Positions 57,030-64,000 of a stretch of DNA of 64,000 nucleotides are shown piece by piece. The stretch is from Odontomyia ornata (taxonomy: Eukaryota > Arthropoda > Insecta > Diptera > Stratiomyidae): positions 44,773,609-44,837,608 of the forward strand of contig OZ017738.1 in assembly GCA_963969285.1 (NCBI GenBank), given 5' to 3'. Position 1 is the first letter of the stretch; each line of letters starts with the position of its first letter. The translations under genes were made by a program, and so were the position numbers. The notes under the pieces were generated by a model. The model ran no database searches, was not told where the DNA came from, and saw nothing but the letters and a program-made list of their open reading frames with translations.

Positions 57030-58390
57030 TGAAACGCATCTTCGAAAAAGGAACGTTAACGACTAAGGAGATAAATTACGCAAGACAATTTTGGATTAAG
57101 CATGTACAACAAAGGGAATTCACTGATGAAATTCGCGAATCGAGGAATCTTGAAAAGAGCGATGTTAAAAGTAAATTGCGTAGACTTTACCCTTTTATTG
57201 ATGGAGATGGCATTCTACGATGAGGTGGCCTTTTGGCAAATGTGGATTTGAGCATGGATGAGAAGAACCCCGTCATTATTCCTTAAAGGGGGCAATGTCA
57301 CGGATTTGTTGGTGCGTCACACACATTAAATTGCACTACATGGAAATGTTCAAATGATGCTAACTACGCTTCGACGCAAATATTGGGTGATAGATGGACG
57401 AAAAGTCATCATGCATCTTGTGCACAAGTGTGTTAAATGTTTTCGGGGCAAATCCCACGAATGAACTCAGTTGATGGGCAATTCGCCGTAGCCGTGAGTG
57501 ACTATTACTCGTCCGTTTACACACACAGGTGTGGATTGTTGCGGACCTTTTCTAATTAAGGACAGAAACGGACGCGGAAGTCAAACTCACAAAGGTTATG
57601 TTGTGATTTTTGTCTGTTTCGCAATAAAGGCTATTCACTCGAATTGATAAATGACATGACGACTCAGACATTTTTAGCCGCTTTATTGCATTTTGTTGGA
57701 CGAAGGGGACTTTGCCAGTATCTATATAGCGATTGTGGCACAAATTTTATTGGAGCAAACTTGGAACTTTGAAAAATTATGAAGCACAACAACGTTCAGA
57801 ACAAATTAGTTGACATGGCGATTACTTGGAAATTTAACCCTCCGGCCTCTCCACACTTTGGCGGTTTATGGGAAGCTGGTGTGCGATCTATAAGATAACA
57901 TTTGAAACGAGTGGTTGGAACTACACCATTGACTTACGAGGAGTTACTCACTACCCTTGCACAAATTGAACGATGCCTAAATTCACGACCGCTTTGCCCA
58001 CTGAACGACGATCCGGACAGTATTAATGAACCAGGCCATTTTTTAATCGAGGACAACTTGATGCCACTTCCCGAAATGGACCTCAAGGATGAAAACGTAA
58101 ATCGTTTGACGTGAATTATCACAAAGATTGTCTCAAAACTTTTGGAGAAAATGGAAAGACGAGTACCTTAGTATACTACAACAACGACCCAAATGGCTAT
58201 TTCCAACGGAACCATTCGCGACTTATGTCTTTTGAAGGATGATCGCTACCCTCCCTTTCGATGGCCTCTCGCTCGCATTGTTGAAGTACATCCTGAAACT
58301 GACTCCTTAGTTAGAGTTTTCACCGTCAAATGTAATGGTACCACCTACAAAAGATCAACAACAAAAATTTTTGCGTTATCAATAAATTGA
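57030..58390 (+). pseudogene. BEL/Pao integrase region, joined directly to the AHCYL copy
   Basis: 56948-57223: IFEKGTLTTKEINYARQFWI and SKLRRLYPFIDGDGILR from the RNase H to integrase linker. Then, in shifting frames, LLANVDLSMDEKNPVIIP, a TGVDCCGP-type first catalytic Asp (about 57525-57550), LYSDCGTNFIGANLEL (second Asp) and ASPHFGGLWEAGVRSI (Glu). 57902-58114: VVGTTPLTYEELLTTLAQIE and RCLNSRPLCPLNDDPDSINE. 58193-58390: LCLLKDDRYPPFRWPLARIV, the C-terminal barrel. The DDE triad is present but frames are broken. This is a different family from the BEL element at 34-45 kb. Confidence 0.85.
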
Positions 58391-61222
58391 AATAATATAG
58401 TATCACCACACTCCTATCCTCTTCCCCTTCCCACTATATAGCAATTGAACTATTAATTAAGATGAGATGGCTGCAAATGCTCAATATAGTTTGGACGACT
58501 TTGCTCCATCAAATCGACTATTAAATCATTTTAAACTTTAAATGAATTGAATTCATTTCATACATCACACTTTCAAAAAGACGCCATGCAAGGACCATTG
58601 AAACTCGCATCATCATAATGATCACTATGTTACGACATTATAACAACGTCATCGACATACTCGGATATCAAATTTTGATATTTTTTTGCAACAATTTCTA
58701 ATACTACTTCTTTCAGATAGAAAATTATGTCACCAATTACCGTCTACAATAGGCATCCCGAACACCATGCTATGATAAACATCTCCATCGATCTTGGAAC
58801 ACTTATGACGGGATCAACAAAAACAATTCAAGCATTCATCTATCATCTTAATTGCAATGTCCTGGACTCGGCCTTCATCGCCCAGCAGGGGAAGAATGTT
58901 AAAGAAGTTGCAGAAATCTGCGGGTGCATGTTTCATGGCCGTGCGTTGCCGGTATATGAATTCCTATTCGAGATTGTATACCCCGTGGCGCACAAGCATG
59001 TATGCTGACTTGTCGTTGAATTACAGCCATAAACCAACACTTTTCATTTGATCATCGAAGTGCCATTCAACAAACTGTTGTTTATACTGATGATTCATTC
59101 GTTTTTGAACATTATCGACGGTAGTACGTTCTTTTCTTGAAACTATTGAACTATTTGATTTTTGTGAAGTAAAACCGAAATACATTTTAAAACGTTTAAA
59201 GTGCTTGTTCATTTATGGATTATTTCGAACAGATAGAATTATTGAATAGATGGACATTTACGTAGCAAGCTTACATCTTCCCACATTTAGTATCATCAAA
59301 TGCTGGAGAAAATAAACATAAGGAAACGGAAGACACTTTACGTCTCAATCAAGTACGGCCACCAACATCGAAAATAAGAATAACTAAATAAAAAAACACA
59401 GGGAAAAAAGTTTGCAGCAAACAAGGTCGGAGCCACGGATACCTGAAGATTCAAACCGTCAATGATGGTACTAGAACCCACGAGTCCAAAAAGTCGGGGC
59501 CAACTTCGCCGAAGAGTTTTTCAATGGGGTGAACAATTTCATCCAAAGGGGGACGAACCAAATCTTGAGCGAAGGGCCTTCTTTCTTGTTGTGGAATCCG
59601 TGTGGGAAGGTCACACCATCGATCGAAGGAGGTAACCACCGATAGCAATTCTCGAGTTGGTGGCTGCATTATTCTCTTGGAACCCGAGTGCAAGACAAGA
59701 AAGTGGCTGTCACCAAAACGCTAACTTCAGGAATTTTTCCACGAAAGAAACGACAAAAAAAAAAACATCGGGCCGCTAAAGACAGGCCTCGAGAAATTAG
59801 TGTTGAATCTCTTCAGAATACACGTGGCTAGCGGGAGTCGTGCAACGGGACACGAGCGAAGCGGAAATTTACCGGGGCCCCCATTGTTGAGTTAAGTGAG
59901 TTAAGGTAAATATAATCTTAGAGTTAAGGAAAAATTGCATTGAGTTTAAATGAATATCGTAACTTACAATGATAGAGTTAAAGAAAAATACTCTTTGCGA
60001 TTGTTTGAAATGAGTAGCATGACCTGTAAATAATTATTATTATTTAACTTTCAGTGAATCGGATGTATTTTTATTTCATTTCTTCCAAAAAAAGGTAAGA
60101 TCCGCTAAAAGTGAATTGTGATACTTGGTTCGGGAGTGAATACGAAAATTTCAAGGCACCCATTTTCTGCGCCAATATTCCGCAAGTGCTGGGGTATATT
60201 TGGTCTTTGCTTGGTTTCAAGTCCCAATTGAACTAGGGGATTGACGCGGGAGTCAGTTAGGTGGGTTGTCCTCCTCTTCTAGGTTGGTGCACAGAGAAAA
60301 GCAGTGATCCTTCCGCCTAAAAGTGAAGATTCCGGCGCAAGCCAAGCTCGTCTCGAGGCTGTGGGTAAGTGGCGCTCACGCCCGTCTCCGCCGGAGCGAC
60401 CCGGGATCCAAAGTAGGAGTCAGAAGATATGGTTGGATCATCTTCTCGAGATAGTTTTATTGCGTAACAAGCCTTTATATTAGGTTTTTGAAGACTGCTA
60501 ATTAATGGGGACTTATATCGTTTTGAGCGGTGCACCTTTTACACTTTTAATCAATTTCCTCAGATATTGCAAAATTTGATCTTTATAATGAGTTTAATTA
60601 CACTCTTCTTGAGTAAGTACACTGTCGTGTAAGTGAGATAGACTGTCCATAGACCTCCATGAAAAGTTGCTTTCGTCAGGTACCAGTTTCTCAAGTTCTT
60701 GAAATGAATTTAAATCATACTTGCCTATTTTTGTTCTCAAAAACTCTTATTAAAAATGTCGCCTGTGGTTCTGAAAGAAAATTTAAGCTAGTTTTTTGTT
60801 TCAATTTTATTTCTTATAATTTCATATTTTTTATTTGAATGCGTTTTCTATTTTCATGGTGATTGTTTAAAAAACCGTGTTTTTATTAGTACATAAGTTA
60901 CCCCTCTACAAAAGAAAACAATAGTTATCTCGATACGTTTATTAGATTTAAAGAAAAGTGTACCGATACACTAAAAGAACACAACTTTTCAGGAGTAGCA
61001 TTTTTCGGAGAAATCCAAGTTTTCTTGCTTCCTTTCGGGGGGTTTTCACACTATTATATAGTTCAGCTTGAGTAAATTATCATCGAGATCTTGAAGAAAG
61101 TAAAAAAATGCGGTATAGATCCAAGTTAAAAAAATAGAGGATTCATGAATCCTTTGCTGATAAATCCATGCATCATGAGGTAGTGCTAAACAAATATCTT
61201 ATAGCCCTTTGGTATACATCAA
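58391..61222. other. no gene recognised
   Basis: 58391-58720 may be the 3' untranslated part of the BEL copy. A 93-residue frame at 58727-59008 follows a pyrimidine-rich AG (about 58700-58717) that resembles a splice acceptor, but I see no domain. 59450-59700 has open frames on both strands with ordinary composition. 60240-60420 is locally GC-richer. None is strong enough to call. Confidence 0.4.
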
Positions 61223-61741
61223 TCAAATAAATGATGTTATAGCGAAAAGTATCTTCCACAAATGTAAATGTAAAGTTGCCAATTGGACGTAAAGTATGAT
61301 TGGCTTGGGCTGGCACAACATTGTCTGGCACACTTCCTTTGGCTCAACGGTAACCCTTGGAATGCAGATAATCTGAGGATAGGGCACGTAGGAAGGATAC
61401 CAATAGACTTTTGGCACTTTGATGACTTTCAACGTCCACGTAATAACAGGCACTTTTACTGCTTTTTCTTTTTCAGTTATAGTTGGAACAAGGATTTCTT
61501 GAGTTTGTTTTTGTATAACTGGATAATTGACGAGTTTCTTGGTGTGGACCAGTTTCCGTCGCATAATCAATTTCGGTGGAAGTTGAACGGTAATGCATCT
61601 TTCACGCAATGGTGGGCAAATATCTTCACATTTTGGCATAATATTCAGCTCCTCTCCAGAATACGTAAGAGGGGCACTTGGAGGCACTGGTGGTGGACAT
61701 GCATCGATTGGCATGCAACATGGGTACTGTTCCTTCAACAT
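61223..61741 (-). CDS. conserved-looking Cys/Pro/Val-rich protein of unknown function
   Basis: 172 residues, uninterrupted, starting at an ATG in CAACATG, the preferred fly context, with an in-frame stop just upstream. The N-terminal part is Cys- and Pro-rich (CCMPIDACPPPVPPSAP, then CEDICPPLRERC). The middle is Lys/Val-rich with repeated V-P steps (ILVPTITEKEKAVKVPVITW, VIKVPKVYWYPSYVPYPQII) and ends TVEPKEVCQTMLCQPKPIIL. No signal peptide or membrane segment before the last ~20 residues. I do not recognise the family; small Cys-rich basic fly proteins of this look are often male germline proteins, but that is only a hint. The last ~17 residues (VQLATLHLHLWKILFAI...) look like read-through of untranslated sequence. 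Confidence 0.6.
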   Translation of the reverse strand: MLKEQYPCCMPIDACPPPVPPSAPLTYSGEELNIMPKCEDICPPLRERCITVQLPPKLIMRRKLVHTKKLVNYPVIQKQTQEILVPTITEKEKAVKVPVITWTLKVIKVPKVYWYPSYVPYPQIICIPRVTVEPKEVCQTMLCQPKPIILYVQLATLHLHLWKILFAITSFI

Positions 61742-62879
61742 GTTGTTGGCTTAAGTTTGCTTTTTTGCTCTTTATTATATTCTTAACTCAATTTCCACTA
61801 CAGATTTCCTCGCCAAATTTGTTTTTTTTTTCGTGCCTAAACGAACGCAGCCCTGGGTCTGTGTCCAACACCCCGTTGATATTTTCAAATCGAAACAAAC
61901 GCTTTTAAAATATTTTCCACTCAATCAAAACATACGAATTTGCAACAAAGCACAAGACACACGATAAATATCTACTCAAAATTTTAAAACCGATCACCAA
62001 CTCTTCAAATTGGAGTCTCTTCAAGTTGAAGTTTAATCTAGTATTGAATTTCTTTTTAATTTTACCTAATTGGAAACTTATTAAGTTGTGTTATTGAAGC
62101 CAATATTTTTTCTGCCTTGTAGCTGATTTCTATGGTTTTTAGTTTTCACAACCGAAAAATGCAGCAACAAAGGGCTTCAAAGGGTGTCATTGTAAAATGC
62201 AAGGTTAGATCCTGCAGGTAAATGTAGCGGCTAAATATTATATTTAGATCTAAGACCTCGCAGTTTACCATTCACTGAGAAAATTAAGTCTTCAACCACA
62301 ATGATCTTGTCTCAACCTCACCGCGAACCAAAATACAGCGAAACTTGCTTCAAATTTGATTCAGTATCAAGCTGATATAATTGAGAAAACAATATGACCG
62401 ACTGAAGTAACTGCAGTTATATTTCAGTTTTTATATCATAAAGTGCAATCAATCAATCAAATATGTATTTTAAAATGCAAAATAGTTCAAAATGCATAGC
62501 TTGCTTGGTTTGACGGCTTAAAAAGGTTAGCACAATTAATTTTTTTGTGCATGCAAGCTTCGTTTGCAATATTTTAATGACTGTTTGACTTTCATAAACC
62601 TCAAAATAATAATTAATGAACAGAATATATCATCGCTCAGTATCCTTAGTGCATGTTCTGGGATACACAAGCATATGTACTTCAAGCAAGTCATGTATAC
62701 GCGCAAGATAAGAAAAATGTTTTTCACTCATCCTCATCTATTCCGCTAGGTGCAAAAATTTTAAATCTATGGGAAAATTATTCTGTCTGGTAAACAGTGC
62801 ACATGTTTCTACAAAATAGCAAAAAGCCAGACGCGTTGTCACCTACTTAGAATTAACAAAATCACGAAATGCAACCTTC
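61742..62879. other. no gene recognised; upstream region of the 61.2-61.7 kb ORF
   Basis: The first 150 bases would be the leader or promoter of the minus-strand ORF. I see no clear TATA box. The remainder is AT-rich with short frames. Confidence 0.4.
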
Positions 62880-63840
62880 TCACTCAGTTGCAGATGTCGT
62901 CCTATAGCATACCACTTGGCTCAACTTGTATAGTAATGTACCTCTTGTATCGACTGGTAGCTTTTATATGGCCTATTTGAAGGCCAAATTGAATAGCAAT
63001 GGGGCCAATCAATCTTCTGATATTTATCTAAAAAGCATCAATGAGTTGGTTATTGATGTGGACTTGAGAGGTTGCTGACGTCATTGTTATTTTGGTGAGA
63101 AATCCTAGTTTTGCTGGAATACTAGAACAAAGCATTCTTTGGTGCAGTACATTACAAAATAGTTATATGCCTCTATAGTTTTCGCACTGTTGCTTGTCAC
63201 CTTTTTGTGGATAGGGAATATAAATGATCAGTTTCACTCATTTGGCATAAGTTTTTGTTGCAAAATGTGCTGAATGAATCTGGGAATAACTTTCTGATCA
63301 CAGCTGCCACCATATTTAATGGACTCTGCTGTGATGTCATCGATGCCCAGCGCTTTATTATTCTTTTGGGCTTTGATGGTGGAGCAAAACTCATTCAGAG
63401 ATGATGAAGACAATGAAAACTCTCAGGAAATAACTATAGGCTCCACTGTTCTGGAGTTGTGTGGAGAATTTAAGAGGTTCTTGAAATATGATGCCCATCC
63501 TTTCTGAATCTTGGTTTCATCAGCGATGACGTTACCGAGGTTATTGTGATCTTGGGCTAATAACCTCGTTTCAGACTTTTCACTACTTTGTGTACTTGTC
63601 TTATGTTGTTACTCGCTAGACTTATAACAATGCTTCTCGATTCGTCGTCAAAATGTTTTCTTTTCTAAATTCTAATGATCTAATTGCTACATTTCCGGGA
63701 TTTTTTCGTTTCATTTTCGGGATTTTCTCGCTTCATCGTGGTTTTGCTAGCTAAATATTGGTTACACACTTGATTCTTTTGGTCCAGCGCACTCCATTAC
63801 TCATCATAGAACTAAACATTTCTATTGCGCTAGGCTTTAT
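62880..63840 (-). pseudogene. RTE-like non-LTR reverse transcriptase relic, second copy
   Basis: From right to left on the minus strand: a linker (KRKHFDDESRSIVISLASNN, ITSVTSLMKPRF-type), KDGHHISRTS*ILHTTPEQW, then the RT start with KALGIDDITAESIKYGGSCD (in one frame) and VIPRFIQHILQQKLMPNE. The palm follows (LAPLLFNLAFK, LPVDTRGTLLYKLSQVV). It includes the N-terminal half that is missing in the 4.7-5.8 kb copy, so the two are complementary fragments of one family. The YADD loop is lost. Confidence 0.7.
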
Positions 63841-63877
63841 GTCCATTATCTATTCTGCCACGGTTTCAACTGCCAAT

Positions 63878-63950
63878 TTTGGGAAAAGTTTCAAAAGAAG
63901 TTTAGTCGGGATTATCAGAAGCAATGTCCCTTTTCTGATGATGGCAACAA
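63878..63950 (+). repeat. short fragment of the 28.8-31.6 kb non-LTR family
   Basis: GGGAAAAGTTTCAAAAGAAG through GATGGCAAC aligns with 29515-29588 at about 85-90% by eye. It encodes the same linker peptide (KFQKKF, DYQKQCP). Only this ~73-bp piece is present; how it became isolated is unclear. Confidence 0.7.
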
Positions 63951-64000
63951 TTGTTAATTTGAACACGTTTTAAGTGGGCTAAACCACTTGCTGAAAAAAT

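Noticed and set aside
61283..61786. 167-residue plus-strand frame
   Set aside because: Antisense shadow of the minus-strand 172-residue ORF; the minus frame has the better start context and ordered composition.

Overview
This is a piece of nuclear DNA from an insect, most likely a fly (Diptera). It is AT-rich and dominated by transposable elements (TEs). The evidence is several mariner subfamilies, Gypsy elements with tRNA-Ser and tRNA-Leu primer sites, a BEL/Pao element with a tRNA-Phe primer site, jockey/CR1-type non-LTR elements with AP-endonuclease and zinc-knuckle ORFs, and a fly-style CAAA/CAAC-ATG start context at the two non-TE coding candidates. I see no bacterial operons, no CRISPR array and no tRNA or rRNA genes. 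Almost every coding relic is broken by stops, frameshifts, deletions or later insertions, so this looks like intergenic or heterochromatin-like sequence.

Layout. 1-741: end of a mariner copy. 815-1950: decayed mauritiana-type mariner. 2183-2990: first copy of an unclassified repeat whose end is a hairpin. 4685-5755: RTE-like reverse transcriptase (RT) relic. 6251-7398: mariner-like relic with D-D-41-D spacing. 7399-7570: fragment of the hairpin repeat. 7575-13855: a Gypsy element with an env-like remnant, split by a jockey/CR1-like element at 9113-12690. 14199-14266: orphan THAP-type exon. 16448-17385 and 19406-20302: two mariners that kept both ends but lost the catalytic core; the second sits inside a non-LTR element (18890-20895). 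17741-18798: second D41D-type relic. 20911-22470: internally deleted mdg3-like LTR element. 25927-27145: ORF1 of a jockey-like element. 27400-28745: composite of the hairpin repeat. 28815-31590: non-LTR element. 31741-32940: pogo/Tigger-like transposase relic. 33060-33965: hairpin repeat again. 34300-45200: a BEL/Pao element carrying a mariner (34735-35978) and a CR1/jockey-like element (40447-44806). 49315-54543: the best preserved element, a full-length Gypsy with two LTRs. 54765-55750: a long inverted repeat. 56076-58390: an intronless AHCYL-like copy joined directly to BEL/Pao integrase sequence. 61223-61741: the only uninterrupted host-like ORF, of unknown function. 62880-63840: another RTE-like relic. 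63878-63950: a short piece of the 28.8-31.6 kb element family.

The genes do not form a host pathway. What the window records is the order of insertions: old LTR elements are the platforms, non-LTR elements and mariners landed in them, and the Gypsy at 49-54 kb, whose LTRs are about 96% identical by eye, is among the younger arrivals. The most unusual piece is the AHCYL-BEL junction, which looks like a cellular mRNA copied together with an LTR retrotransposon.
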